Assembly (NCBI GenBank): GCA_900764695.1
Contig: CAAFOY010000070.1
Coordinates: forward strand, 1-64,000
DNA: 64,000 nt
Source of the DNA: Lachnospiraceae bacterium
Lineage (GTDB): Bacteria > Bacillota_A > Clostridia > Lachnospirales > Lachnospiraceae
Direction: 5' to 3'
Position numbers and translations under genes: made by a program. Shown piece by piece: positions 50,132 through 60,561 of the stretch; position 1 is the first letter of the stretch, and each line of letters opens with the position of its first letter. Below the pieces are notes generated by a model. That model saw only the letters and a program-made list of their open reading frames with translations. It was not told the origin of the DNA and did no database searches.

Positions 50132-51013
50132 TCACATAATTTCATATTCATCCTGAACATATGAATTGGTTCCCCTTTCTTTCCAAATAACCTTATAAAT
50201 AAATTCTCCGTCATGTTTATTGAACCACTTCCATTCTTTCACACCAACAGCATGAATAATTGGCATTCCCATTCTATTGTTTCTAACAAGTGATAAATAA
50301 TTTGCAACCACAAAATCTTGTTGTGCTATCAGTTGATAATATGTAGTTTCATCACCACTTTCTTTAGCTGCCCAAATATCATCTTCAAATTGATGAATAC
50401 TTCCTACATATTCGTTATAAACACTAGCATCATAATAGTCCGTATAAACTATTTTTTGCTGACAACCACATTGTTGTACTATATCAATTTTTGTTTGATA
50501 ATTACCCTCTACTTCCATAAATAAAATATTTATAATTGGATTCTTGCAAATACTACAATATGACGGATGGAGAAGTAATTGGATATCAGTTTTACTCAAA
50601 TTCCAAAGTGCCTTGAATTCGAGTAAATAATTATTTACAAAGGATACCTCATCACATATATTTAAATCCTCAATATTTCTAATATTGGCATTTTGAGTCC
50701 AATTAAATGAACCAAACATACATAAATGTTTATCTATAACGCAAAATTTATGATGCATGATTCCAGCAAAGCTAACTAACCTTATATCAGCACCTCTCTC
50801 ATTCAAATGCTCTATATGCTTTATATAACGTAAATTATTACAATCATTATTTAACAAGATTTCTATTTTCACACCTCGATTGAGTAATTCTTCTAAAACA
50901 TACCCATAATGATTAAAATTAATCCACGCTACTGCTGCTTTAATGCTTATTTCAGCTTTTCTTAGTTCACATATAGCAATACTTTCTAAATTCGTAAAAT
51001 AGCAATTAATCAA
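50132..51013 (-). CDS. Phospholipase D-like nuclease-family protein
   Basis: A 293-residue protein with one HKD motif: HHKFCVIDKHLCMFGSFNWT, the H-x-K-x4-D plus GS-x-N signature. The single copy means it would work as a dimer, as the nuclease Nuc does. The C-terminal half has paired cysteines (CSICKNP, CGCQ) that could bind zinc. PLD-like proteins of this type occur in defence islands and DNA processing. The start is a TTG at 51013 after AGGAAGAG. It belongs to the island inserted between VirD4 and Maff2. Confidence 0.85.
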   Translation of the reverse strand: MINCYFTNLESIAICELRKAEISIKAAVAWINFNHYGYVLEELLNRGVKIEILLNNDCNNLRYIKHIEHLNERGADIRLVSFAGIMHHKFCVIDKHLCMFGSFNWTQNANIRNIEDLNICDEVSFVNNYLLEFKALWNLSKTDIQLLLHPSYCSICKNPIINILFMEVEGNYQTKIDIVQQCGCQQKIVYTDYYDASVYNEYVGSIHQFEDDIWAAKESGDETTYYQLIAQQDFVVANYLSLVRNNRMGMPIIHAVGVKEWKWFNKHDGEFIYKVIWKERGTNSYVQDEYEIM

Positions 51014-51120
51014 ATTCTCTTCCTTCCTAAATACGCGATTTAGTACATTTTAATAAATTCTAAATCTTTATTTCACATAAGCACATTATATCATACCAAA
51101 TGTGCTTATACGATTGCTTT

Positions 51121-52784
51121 TTACTGCCTTCTTATTATCTTTCTAAACTGTTCCGCCGACATCTCCGGATAAAAATATTCCATGATTCTTTCTCTTGGTA
51201 TACCGTCAGCCATTGCCTTCTTCATTTCTGCCTTATGCTCCTCAGAATAATTCCAATGCAGAACACGGTTTGCAATTGTGTCCTCCCAATCTGGTTTCTT
51301 CCTGTCTTTGATTATTACCATATTGTTGCCACCATTTCCATCAGTTGAACTGCTTTGTTCTTCATCATCTGCATACTCAAGTTCTTTTTGCTGCTCCATA
51401 TTGAATTTTGCTTTCTGCTCTTTTTCATCAAGCATTGTAAATCTTTTTCCAAGCTCATTATCTTCAATCATCATCAATTCGTCATAATCAAGTTTGTCAA
51501 TGTAGACATTTTCTCCCTTATCTTTTAACCTTTCAAAATATGCAAGCGACTGTGTGTTCAGGATTTCAAAAGGAGGACCGATAACGACCGAATCCTCCTT
51601 TTTGGTGTGTATATATGCTTTTCCTTTACCATCGGCAGTCCATGCAAATGCAGGATGTTTAAACGGAATAAATTTATTATCCACAATGGGATCAAATCCC
51701 CTTATAAATATCAGGCATTTTTTATTGTCTAACTTTCTTGCCTCATCAGGTGTCATAAGTTCTCTGCCAAGAACATCGAAGTTTCTTGAACTGCTTCCCT
51801 GTCTGCCTCTTGTTTCACCGCTTGATTTTTTGTCAATTGTTCCTTTTCCAAGAAGCTCTGAAATATATTTGTGCGTACTTTGTTCGTTTCCGCCAAGATA
51901 TATAAGGCTGTCACAATTCCCCGGAATTGTCTCCCATGTGTCTTTAAACAATGCTTTAATCTGCGCAAGATTCTGTATAATAATAACAGAACTTATTTCC
52001 CTGCTTCGCATTGTTGATAACAAGGAACAGAAATCATCCGGAAGTGCCACATTTGCAAACTCATCAAGCATAAATGTAACGTGTATTGGTAGTCTTCCAC
52101 CGAAATTAAAATCTGCCTGATAATAAAGTTCCTGAAAAATCTGAGTATACAACATACCAATAATGAAATTGTAAGATTTATCTGAGTCAGGAATTACACA
52201 GAACAATGCTGTTTTTGTTTCACAGTCTCCGTTTACACCGATTCCTATATCTGCAAGATTCATTTCATCCTTTGACAAAATCCTTAATATTTTCCTGTTT
52301 TCAAGAAATGCAAGTCTTGAATTGGCACTAATAATAATGGAACGCACCGTATCTCCTGCACCCCTCATACATTTTTTGTACTGCTTTACGGCAGGATGGT
52401 TTGCACCTAACGGACTTGTTTCTTCAAGCACACTCATTATGGCATCAAGTTGTGACGGTTTTCCCTGCTCCTTTACCTCAGCTTTTCCCATAAGTTTAAG
52501 CACTGTTTCAAAATTCCTCTCATTCTTCGGTACCTCAAGCCATACATAATAAAACAATGCCTGTAAAAACATTCCCTCAGCTTTTTCCCAGAACGGATCT
52601 GCCGAGGATGTTCCTTTTGGCGTTGTGTTTGCAATAAGATTTGTTATCAGTTTTATCACATCTGTTTCTTCCCTGATATATGAAAACGGATTGTAACAGT
52701 CCGACTGTTCCATATCTATAAGATTGATGACCTTAACATTATAACCGTTGTTTTTAAGCATCTCCCCGGTGCTTCTTAAAATCT
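51121..52784 (-). CDS. VirD4/TraG coupling protein, exon 2 (C-terminal part)
   Basis: The 3' part of the type IV coupling protein gene, downstream of the group II intron. It encodes the bulk of the ATPase domain, with Walker B in VTFMLDEFANVAL and the motif SVIIIQNLAQIK, followed by a charged tail. Joined to exon 1 (55460-55976) the spliced frame is 2181 bp, 726 codons plus stop, with no shift. The protein links the relaxosome to the channel. Reading from an ATG within the exon would make a fragment without Walker A. Confidence 0.92.
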
Positions 52785-52833
52785 ATAGCAATAGGTAAGG
52801 ATTTGATATTATCTCCACCTTTTCCCCTGCTCT

Positions 52834-52867
52834 ACACCGTACGTGAGACTTTCGCCTCATACGGCGT
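52834..52867 (-). ncRNA. Group II intron domain V
   Basis: A 34-nt hairpin ending in GTACGGTGT, with a GAAA loop and the bulge typical of group II domain V. It is the catalytic heart of the ribozyme and looks intact. Confidence 0.85.
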
Positions 52868-52897
52868 GCCATCATACATTTGCAAATTATTTATTGT

Positions 52898-54721
52898 CTA
52901 AACCTTTTGGTAATCATAATTTTGCCTTATATAATTAACTTTTTTCCATTGTTCTTCATTCAACTTAAATTTTCTTAATAAACCTTGGGCTTCAACCATC
53001 TTTCTCGTAAATATTGCCTTGTACACATCTGAATTTATAAAGATTATATTTCCGTGATTATTAGTTCCCCTCTTTTTTAAAGGTTTCTTTCTAATGCACT
53101 TCATATGGCTAACATCTAACTTCTTACCCGTTATGTAACAATTTCCTTGCTGAATGACATATGCTGATAAACTATTGTCATTAAATTCTATTGTTTCTGT
53201 TGGGTCTCTCATTTTAGCTATGGCTTCAAATTCTCTTTGTGTAATAAGCATTAAATTCTTGTGTATTTTCTCTCGACCTTTTGAAGTATAATTACTTATT
53301 TCCTGAGAGAAATTCATAGGACTCCTATGGTGAACTCCCGTTAATGGGAGTAAACACATATCTCCTATGGTTACAATTTTTGTTTCTTTCTGAATACCCA
53401 TTGTTTGTTTTTGAAAATTAATGTCTGTTTCCTTAAATGGAATTGTTTTACTAATGTCTCTAAGACGTATTCTTATGGTTGGTAAGAGAGCGTAATTCAC
53501 ATCCGTTAAATTGTTGTAAATATTTGTTGCTATGCAATAATAATTTTGTATTCCTCTAATGGCTGAATTATAGTTTTTAATTGCCACTGTTGGGTTGTCT
53601 TTTCGAATGTTAATTATTTTGGCTTTTAGATTGCTTTTTGCATTCTTAATTGCCTTGTCACTCATATCAGTCTTTGCTATATAACCATATCTGGTCTTCC
53701 CCTTTGGAACGACTTTTATTTTAAAACCTAAATATGTTGATGAGTTTTTCTTAAGATTTATGACTTTTGATTTTTCTTCACTTATGTCCAATTTCAATCT
53801 TGTTTTTAAGAAATCCACTGTTGCGTGATACCATCTCTGTGCTTCGTTATAACTTCCACACATTATTTTGAAATCATCTGCATATCTTATTAGAAATCCA
53901 TCTTTCAGATTGGTGTATTTCTTCGCATATGTTCGAAATGCTGCAACATTAGACATTCTGTTTGGTTTGAATGTTTCCCATTGATTACTTATCCACCAAT
54001 CTAATTCATTTAAGACTATTAGGGATAGTAGTGGACTTATTATTCCACCTTGTGGTGTACCTTTTGTCGGTATTCCTTCTCCCTTTATTTCTGACTTAAG
54101 TATCTTACTTATGATACTTATTAAACGCTTGTCTCTTATTCCAAGTGTCCATATCTGTTTCAAAAGTTTTCCGTGGTCGACATTGTCGAAAAACCCTTTT
54201 ATGTCAACATCAACACAGTAGTAATGCTTGTACATATTTATCATACTAACTGTTCTACTAATTGCGTGATGTGTGTCTCTGTTTGGTCTAAAACCATATG
54301 AATGGTTGTGAAACTCAGGTTCACAGATTGGTTCAAGGACCTGCAATATGCACTGCTGAACCAATCTGTCCCATATACACGGAATACCCAATGGTCTTTT
54401 CTTGTCACTTCCTGGTTTTGGAATGTACACTCTTCTGACAGACTTAGGTTTGTAGTCAGCTAACATCTCTCTCACTGTATTAATCACAGTTTCATCTGTT
54501 AGTTCTTTAATATCGTCTATTGTCTTTCCATCAGTTCCCTTGGTATTACTACCTTTATTACTCTTTAGGTTTCTATATGCTAACCTGATATTTTCTTCTG
54601 AACCAATAATCTCCAGTAACTTATAAAAGTTGTTACCGTTTTTACTTGCTGAATACAATGAATCATATACTCTTTGCATATCATAATATTCGTTGTATCT
54701 CAATTTGGTTTTCTTTAGCAT
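52898..54721 (-). CDS. ltrA: Group II intron reverse transcriptase-maturase
   Basis: A 607-residue intron-encoded protein that helps the intron splice and insert by retrohoming. The RT domain has GFRPNRDTHHAI, GTPQGGIISPLL and the catalytic YADD in RYADDFKIM. A maturase X region follows. The C-terminal end has CYITGKKLDVSH, an HNH-like endonuclease region in which some usual histidines seem changed. Length and domains are normal for the class. It is flanked by intron RNA and transcribed with the ICE operon. Confidence 0.96.
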   Translation of the reverse strand: MLKKTKLRYNEYYDMQRVYDSLYSASKNGNNFYKLLEIIGSEENIRLAYRNLKSNKGSNTKGTDGKTIDDIKELTDETVINTVREMLADYKPKSVRRVYIPKPGSDKKRPLGIPCIWDRLVQQCILQVLEPICEPEFHNHSYGFRPNRDTHHAISRTVSMINMYKHYYCVDVDIKGFFDNVDHGKLLKQIWTLGIRDKRLISIISKILKSEIKGEGIPTKGTPQGGIISPLLSLIVLNELDWWISNQWETFKPNRMSNVAAFRTYAKKYTNLKDGFLIRYADDFKIMCGSYNEAQRWYHATVDFLKTRLKLDISEEKSKVINLKKNSSTYLGFKIKVVPKGKTRYGYIAKTDMSDKAIKNAKSNLKAKIINIRKDNPTVAIKNYNSAIRGIQNYYCIATNIYNNLTDVNYALLPTIRIRLRDISKTIPFKETDINFQKQTMGIQKETKIVTIGDMCLLPLTGVHHRSPMNFSQEISNYTSKGREKIHKNLMLITQREFEAIAKMRDPTETIEFNDNSLSAYVIQQGNCYITGKKLDVSHMKCIRKKPLKKRGTNNHGNIIFINSDVYKAIFTRKMVEAQGLLRKFKLNEEQWKKVNYIRQNYDYQKV

Positions 54722-55459
54722 GGTCTGTAACCTCCTATCTAGGAGTGATTACATCTCTTAGTCTTACTCGAACCCATACCATTCGACTTTAATTTGCTTA
54801 ACTGTATGACTAGAGGTCTTCCCTCCACCGCTTATTATCACGGTTTCTTCGGTACTATACCTCCGCTTTCACTGACATAATCTCACTTATATCACTATTG
54901 TGATTTTCCCGTTTGATACGTTTCGTAGAAAGTAGATTCTCCACGCTGTCAGCTTCCAACGTTCCAAACACACTATCTTTACATCTATCCTTAGGTTCCT
55001 TCTATGAGCCTGTTACCTTGACACTGCCTGTAACAATGTGTGGACTTTCATAAAGGCGGAATCTTACTCGCCCACAGTAACGACACTATTTGTGTCACTA
55101 TGCATTTCTACATAGTCCCGATATAGACCCGTACATTCGAAGTTTCGTCAGAAGAGCTTAACTCTCTTCATTCTCACCATAGATAGTTTATAGACCCCCG
55201 GCATATAGGATACACATCTCACCTCTGAAATGCTTTCGACATCTAATCTGTTTCGGTATCTCTCTGCCGACTTCACCGAGCTTCTTACACTTTAGTTTCT
55301 ACTAACTTAGGTGCAAGTCGGAGGATTAGGGTTGCCTTTCAGGACGTTACTCCATCATTCGACATATCGTGTGTTTAGTTCTCCGATTTACTACTATTTT
55401 TTTTATTCAATTATTAGTTGCAATCGTGCCATAGCTTTTCACTATGGAACGTTTCGCAC

Positions 55460-55976
55460 CTCCCTTTGGATCAGTCACGATAAATGAACACTTATCGGGC
55501 ATCTGCATAAGGTTCGGCTTTACCTCATAAAATGTCTTTCCTGCACCGGAACCTCCGATAATCAGAACATTGTTATTAAGCTTTGTCTTTCTTGTATCAA
55601 GACTCATTCTGACATTCTGGCTTAAAATTCTATTTTTCCTATCATCCTTATCCCGTAGACTTTTGTTTACCTGTGACAAATTTGCAAACTTTGCCGTACC
55701 GTATTCTTTGCCCGGCATAAGATTTCTCTGACTTGTATAATACATAGTTATCATCACGGCATATATAAGAATAGCCATAAGAACTGCCTTAACCGTAGCT
55801 GCACCCTTATAGTAATCTGCAATGGGATTTGCAAGTACCTTATTGATGGAATCCATAAATTCACTGATGTTCATTCCCTTAGTCCATGCACCATTTACAA
55901 GATATCCGAAATATGCTGACAGCAAAGCTCCAATAACAAGAAGAACAACAGAAGGCTTTTTCTTCTTATCCGTCAT
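55460..55976 (-). CDS. VirD4/TraG coupling protein, exon 1 (N-terminal part)
   Basis: The 5' part of the coupling protein gene: two membrane segments near the N-terminus, then the Walker A motif IIGGSGAGKTFYEV and DPKG. The intron begins directly after the codon for this glycine. Unspliced, translation reads into the intron and stops after 17 further residues, making a 189-residue dead-end product. Start ATG 55976, just after the PcfB gene. Confidence 0.92.
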
Positions 55977-55979
55977 TTA

Positions 55980-57092
55980 TCATTTGCCCCTTCCCTGTTC
56001 TTCCATTATCTTTGATACGCTTTTTTCTGCTGACATCTTTTCATATCTCTTTCTTACTGCGGCTTCCACACTGTCATAATGTTTTGAATACAACGTGCTT
56101 CCCTTTACTGTCTCTGCCACTCTGTTATTTTTGTCATAAAGCTTGTATTCTTTTTCCGAATCAAGAAATGTAAGCAAAGTCTTTCCGTTATTAATTTCCA
56201 TAATGTTCTCTTTTCTTATCCAGACATATCGTACATTCTCTCCCCATGTACCGGGAACCCTTGTCTTGACTGCTACTGTGCTTTCTTCTTTTATCAGTGT
56301 CTTTGATATTGTAATGTCCGTGAGATTCCTGTTCTTTGACATTGAAACTGCCTGAATTCTCTCTGCAATACTTCGGTAGCTTTTAATTCTTTTTTTTAAG
56401 GAATCCCTGTCCATAACTGCCTCATACTTATTCTCTGTTTCTGATTTTTCAATTGCACCGATTGTGACAAGTTTTCCGATAATCTCCTTTGCATCATCAT
56501 TTCCAATTTCAAACTCATTCTTTATGGAATCCACGCTTACACTTTTATTTTCCACAGCATAAAGCCCGACCTTTTCGATAAGTCCCTGCATTATCTCTCC
56601 TGCCTTTTCAGCTTCTTCACTTTGGAATTTTTCATTGCCTTCCTTTTGTTTCTGAAAAAAATCAAGCAGTTTGTTCTTCCCATCTGTGTCACTCTTTTTT
56701 ACATAATCGTCGAATGTCGTAATCTGTCCTGATTTCATTTTCTGTAGCATTACATTGATACGTGGCACAGCCTCTGAATGAAATATTATCTCCGTCTGGT
56801 TTTTATTGATGTTTGGCATTATGGAATAAAGTATTCCATATTTTTTTGCAAGCCTCTTTACCTTTCCTATTTCAGAATTATCAAACTGCAATACCTGTAA
56901 GTCTCCGCCTCTCATAAGAAGTTTTCTCATGGAAGTTCTTCCAAGATTTTTCTCATAATCAAGCATTCCCTTAAGTACAACAAACACTTTTTTTACTGCA
57001 CTAAGTCCGTCGCTTCCTATCTTCATTGCAATTTCGATACCGTCATACGCCACCCTTATTATCTGTACTGCCTCTGCTATTTCATCTGCCAT
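55980..57092 (-). CDS. PcfB family relaxosome-accessory protein (DUF3801)
   Basis: About 370 residues. The N-terminal PcfB/DUF3801 pattern is recognisable in SMRKLLMRGGDLQVLQF and AKKYGILYSIMP. In enterococcal pCF10, PcfF and PcfG recruit DNA with the coupling protein PcfC; PcfB-like proteins sit between relaxase and VirD4 genes in ICEs, as here. ATG 57092 follows AAGGTGA; a GTG at 57101 is the alternative. The C-terminal half is charged and unrecognised. Confidence 0.82.
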   Translation of the reverse strand: MADEIAEAVQIIRVAYDGIEIAMKIGSDGLSAVKKVFVVLKGMLDYEKNLGRTSMRKLLMRGGDLQVLQFDNSEIGKVKRLAKKYGILYSIMPNINKNQTEIIFHSEAVPRINVMLQKMKSGQITTFDDYVKKSDTDGKNKLLDFFQKQKEGNEKFQSEEAEKAGEIMQGLIEKVGLYAVENKSVSVDSIKNEFEIGNDDAKEIIGKLVTIGAIEKSETENKYEAVMDRDSLKKRIKSYRSIAERIQAVSMSKNRNLTDITISKTLIKEESTVAVKTRVPGTWGENVRYVWIRKENIMEINNGKTLLTFLDSEKEYKLYDKNNRVAETVKGSTLYSKHYDSVEAAVRKRYEKMSAEKSVSKIMEEQGRGK

Positions 57093-57097
57093 TTTTC

Positions 57098-57493
57098 TCA
57101 CCTTCCCTCATAATTGTGTTCTCTTACTTTTTCTCTTATTTCATTAAGTTTTCTGTTTTCAATATCATCCCTGCTTACATTTACTCCGTATGCATTTAAT
57201 ATTCTCTCAAGACTGTTAAGAGCTTTTTCTTTCTGTATCCTGTACATTTCAAGAGCTGCAATAAGGGATTCTGCTTTTTGATCCCACTCAGGTCTGATAC
57301 CTATCATTGCGTTATATCTCTTTTTAATATTTTCAAAATACCTGTCTTTTGATTTCAGTTCTTCAATAAGACTGTTAATCAGTTCCTTGTCGTGGCTCTG
57401 AAATCCAAAATCAAACACAAACCTCATCTCTTCCTCTGTAAGCCCTGACATTCTCTTTTGAATCCACTGTGCTGTTTCATTTATCTCTAGCAT
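57098..57493 (-). CDS. Small coiled-coil hypothetical protein
   Basis: A 131-residue charged, probably helical protein with no motif I recognise. It sits 9 bp after the repeat-containing protein gene, and its stop overlaps the PcfB start region. A part in the mobilisation complex is likely from position alone. Confidence 0.65.
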   Translation of the reverse strand: MLEINETAQWIQKRMSGLTEEEMRFVFDFGFQSHDKELINSLIEELKSKDRYFENIKKRYNAMIGIRPEWDQKAESLIAALEMYRIQKEKALNSLERILNAYGVNVSRDDIENRKLNEIREKVREHNYEGR

Positions 57494-57502
57494 ATCTGCC
57501 TC

Positions 57503-58696
57503 CTATCCCTGCATGCTGTTTTCAAGCTCTGCAATCTCAACTATTTCTTTCATTCTGTCTGCGGGTACCCTGCTGTTTATAATGTCCTCAAGCTGCCTTT
57601 CAGTCAGACCTTTTTCTATGGCACTTTTAATCTGAACAAGTTGGTTTATGTCAAGTTCTCCGGCTATTACAAGTTTCACAATATTTCTCCTGCTCTTTTT
57701 CTTAATGCCAAGTCTTGTAAAAAATCCTACAGTAGCGTTACTGTTTCTGCGTACTGTTCTTTCAATGTCATTACTGTAAATCCTGGTATAACTGCCACCA
57801 TATCCTCTATCCTGCACTCTCTGACTTGAAGTTTCCGGATACTGTCTTTTTGCAGTCTCTCTGTCATGAGATTTTGAATATTGACTACTTGCAAACTCCC
57901 TATCCGAAGATTTCGGATATTGACCATTTGTAAATTCTCTGTTAGAAGATTCCGGATGTTGACTATTCGATGTCATATTTTCTGCATCCTCTTTACCTTT
58001 TTCCTCAAACTCCCTTATCTTCTTTTTTAGAGTTTCGTTTTCTTCTTTAAGCATCTCCACCTCTTTTCTGTTCTCTGACGCCTGCGAATAGGCTTTGTTA
58101 ATCTCATCCTGCTTCTGCGACAACAAAGTGTCTTTTTCCTGATTTTCTTTAAGAACCTTGTCAAACTCCTCCTCATCCCTTCTGCTTTGCATAAGGGATT
58201 TCAGCACTTCTGCAATATCATCAAATTTTTTATCCGTATTTCCAATGCTCAAGACGACTTCCTGAATATGCTCTGCTATCTTCTTTACATACTCAGGCTC
58301 CGTTTCTGCCGCATTGTAAACACTGTCTGTCATATCGAGAATTTCCTCATAACGCTTTTTCATTACCGCTGCCTTTTCACCACTTTTGGTAATCGCCTCA
58401 ATGTCCTCTTCTGGCACACCTTTTTTATAAAATTTAAGTGCCATCTGCATCTGTGCTTTGCTAAGTCCGTCTGCCATAATAATTTTGATAATACTGTCCT
58501 CATAACCGTTTCTAAGACATTCCGAATAAATCCTCATACGGTCAATATCCATCTTTTTATCTGCATACTTTGCTATCTGCTCTCTTGTAAGACCATAATC
58601 GGCATCATCACTTATCAGTGCAATTACCTCGCCTCTTAATCCCTTATTTTTAAAGCTCTGTACAATCATATTTTTGTCTCTTATATCACTGCTCAT
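57503..58696 (-). CDS. Coiled-coil protein with 13-residue tandem repeats
   Basis: A 397-residue protein of the ICE mobilisation region. The first 170 residues are helical with short repeat-like motifs (GLSKAQM, GLTREQI), residues about 170 to 235 form a coiled coil, residues 243 to 294 are four 13-residue repeats, and the last 90 residues contain more GLTERQL-type units. The short G-LT-x-x-QI units recur through both ends and may be a binding motif. No known domain. Start ATG 58696 after GAGGTT. Possibly a scaffold for relaxosome or channel. Confidence 0.72.
   Translation of the reverse strand: MSSDIRDKNMIVQSFKNKGLRGEVIALISDDADYGLTREQIAKYADKKMDIDRMRIYSECLRNGYEDSIIKIIMADGLSKAQMQMALKFYKKGVPEEDIEAITKSGEKAAVMKKRYEEILDMTDSVYNAAETEPEYVKKIAEHIQEVVLSIGNTDKKFDDIAEVLKSLMQSRRDEEEFDKVLKENQEKDTLLSQKQDEINKAYSQASENRKEVEMLKEENETLKKKIREFEEKGKEDAENMTSNSQHPESSNREFTNGQYPKSSDREFASSQYSKSHDRETAKRQYPETSSQRVQDRGYGGSYTRIYSNDIERTVRRNSNATVGFFTRLGIKKKSRRNIVKLVIAGELDINQLVQIKSAIEKGLTERQLEDIINSRVPADRMKEIVEIAELENSMQG
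57815..57970. repeat. Four 39-bp in-frame tandem repeats
   Basis: Four 39-bp units encode 13-residue repeats of the form SxQYPxSSxREFx inside the coiled-coil protein. The units differ by several bases each. Copy number probably varies between related elements. Confidence 0.85.
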
Positions 58697-58784
58697 CTAT
58701 AACCTCCTCATTTTGTTTTTTATTACAGCTCAGCCATCAGATCTTTACATCTAACAGATGAACTTCAAAGCAAAAAAATACAAC

Positions 58785-60227
58785 CTATTTTACCGGCTGT
58801 CTGTCTTTTTTCTGTATTCTGTTTTCTTCTTTTTTCTCTGCAATTTGTCTTTCAGATTTTTTACTTTCTTCCCTGATTAACTCCTCTGCAATTTTAAGCT
58901 CTCTTTTTACAACTTTTATTCTGCTTCTCTGTTTGGCATACTCACTGCCATAATAATCTTTTAACTTTCTTACTTCCTCTATGGTATATCCATGACTTTC
59001 GATTTCACCGATAAATTTCACATACTGCTCATGCTCTTCATAAAAAAACTCATCACCTTTCCTGTAGCAGTTCTCACTATTTTCTAATTCATCAATCATA
59101 TTTAATGCTTCAAACAACTTCCCGGCTGCTTTCTCTGCCCTGCGTATTCTTCCAATATCTTTGTTGATACTTTTCTTTTTATCTGCAAGAACATCTGCCA
59201 TATCATTTAGTCCACTAACATCTGTAATTCCATGTTTTGACAGAAAACTGTATTGGTCATGTAACTTATGCATCTTTTTGATTTCATCACGATATTTCCA
59301 CGCCTGTGAATAAGGTCTCTTTTTAAGTTTTCCTGTCCGGTAAAGTTTTGCAAAGTATTTTTTCTGTAACCCGGTAAGTTCTACCCTTCGATACCTTTTA
59401 AATTTACAGTAAACAATTCTTGGTGGGCATTTTGCTGTATCCTTTCTGTAAGTTTCAATTCCTTCATTTTTGATCCTTTCCAAAATACTTTTCTTCGTAT
59501 ACGCATCACCAAAAGTATCAATTCTCATATACCGCTTCATTCCTTGCATAAATACCGCCATATGTTTTCCCTGCTTAATCGTATATCCTTTTTCTTTCAA
59601 AAGTCCTAGAAAATCTTCATAAGTAACTGCCTGAATAATACATGAATCGACATCTCTTATTACCATATCTCTCCATACAATTTTTTCGTCACGGTATTTG
59701 TTCCGCTCCTTATATCTTTCATTGATGCCTTTTCCATCAGCATCTATGTCTATTTCCGACAAACCATATTCACTGCACAGCCTGTTTGTAAGTGGCTGTA
59801 TATGCTTTGCCCAGTCACCTTTTTCGTAACGGTATTTCTTACCTGTTTTTACGCTTACACTGTTAAATATGATATGCCCATGCTTGTGATTCGTATTATT
59901 GTGTACTGAAAATACGACTTCATAGTCATCTCCGATATACTCTCTTGCAAACTTCTCCGTTATCTCAAATGCCGTATCATCATCCACCTCACCTTCCTCA
60001 AAAGATATGATAAAGTGATATGCCTGTCTTTTGTCTGTTTTGCCAAATTTCACTTTCGTGCTTTTCATCTTATCGTAGGCAAAGTCTGGCTGACAATTAA
60101 TGCCTCCGACAAGTCTCCCACCATCCGTTTTTTCAAAATCTTTAATATAATCAATTGCTGCCTTTAAATGTTTTCCGTGATAACCGCTTCCGCAGTCTCC
60201 TATATTTAATACCTTAGTAATCGCCAA
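58785..60227 (-). CDS. MOBP-type relaxase
   Basis: A 480-residue relaxase that would nick oriT and lead the DNA strand to the channel. The metal-binding three-histidine motif is NHKHGHIIFN (His114, 116 and 118). A tyrosine near residue 16 (SGYHGKH) is the probable nicking residue. The C-terminal part is helical and basic. The start is TTG at 60227, overlapping the MobC stop by 14 bp. Gene order MobC then relaxase is classical. Confidence 0.93.
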   Translation of the reverse strand: MAITKVLNIGDCGSGYHGKHLKAAIDYIKDFEKTDGGRLVGGINCQPDFAYDKMKSTKVKFGKTDKRQAYHFIISFEEGEVDDDTAFEITEKFAREYIGDDYEVVFSVHNNTNHKHGHIIFNSVSVKTGKKYRYEKGDWAKHIQPLTNRLCSEYGLSEIDIDADGKGINERYKERNKYRDEKIVWRDMVIRDVDSCIIQAVTYEDFLGLLKEKGYTIKQGKHMAVFMQGMKRYMRIDTFGDAYTKKSILERIKNEGIETYRKDTAKCPPRIVYCKFKRYRRVELTGLQKKYFAKLYRTGKLKKRPYSQAWKYRDEIKKMHKLHDQYSFLSKHGITDVSGLNDMADVLADKKKSINKDIGRIRRAEKAAGKLFEALNMIDELENSENCYRKGDEFFYEEHEQYVKFIGEIESHGYTIEEVRKLKDYYGSEYAKQRSRIKVVKRELKIAEELIREESKKSERQIAEKKEENRIQKKDRQPVK

Positions 60228-60546
60228 TCTTCTCTTCCGCTTTTCTTGTAGCGTTAATAAGTTTTTTCATATATGCTCTTAAACTATCCATGTCATCACG
60301 GCTGTAAAATCCTGCATTATTCTTTCTTGCAATCTGGTTAATGTTGTTTCCGATATGATTTACTTCATTTATCAGATTGGAAATCAGCAGCCTTATTTCG
60401 GGATAATCCAAAGGCTTCTGGCTTAAAAGAAAACGCATATAATCAGCATCCGTCATACCGTATTCCTTTGCACGATTTTTTAATAAATCCGCCTCTGCTC
60501 TGGTAAATTTGAAAGTCTTTACCACATTATGTCTGTTATCTGCCAT
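60214..60546 (-). CDS. mobC: MobC-family mobilisation accessory protein
   Basis: A 110-residue DNA-binding protein with a ribbon-helix-helix-like start (KTFKFTRAEADLLKNRA) and the MobC motif NHIGNNINQIAR. It helps the relaxase open oriT. ATG 60546 is preferred for spacing to AGAGG; two ATGs lie just upstream. It is followed by the relaxase gene with a 14 bp overlap. Confidence 0.88.
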   Translation of the reverse strand: MADNRHNVVKTFKFTRAEADLLKNRAKEYGMTDADYMRFLLSQKPLDYPEIRLLISNLINEVNHIGNNINQIARKNNAGFYSRDDMDSLRAYMKKLINATRKAEEKIGDY

Positions 60547-60561
60547 ATACATCATCCTCTC

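Larger units (their letters stand above)
52785..55459 (-). mobile_element. Group II intron inserted in the coupling protein gene
   Basis: A 2675-bp intron in the same orientation as its host gene. It begins with GTGCG at 55459 and ends in AT at 52785; a domain V hairpin (52834-52867) and a domain VI-like hairpin precede the 3' end. It encodes a maturase-reverse transcriptase. Removing it restores the DPKGEILRS frame of the VirD4 protein. Bases 54722-55459 are the structured 5' RNA domains and hold no other gene. Confidence 0.93.

Noticed and set aside
52898..54721. Reverse transcriptase as a retron or diversity-generating element
   Set aside because: GTGCG start, domain V, maturase region and restored exon frame show a group II intron; no template repeats are seen.
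57815..57970. Regular 39-bp repeats that could look like a CRISPR array
   Set aside because: The units are contiguous with no spacers and lie in frame inside a protein gene.
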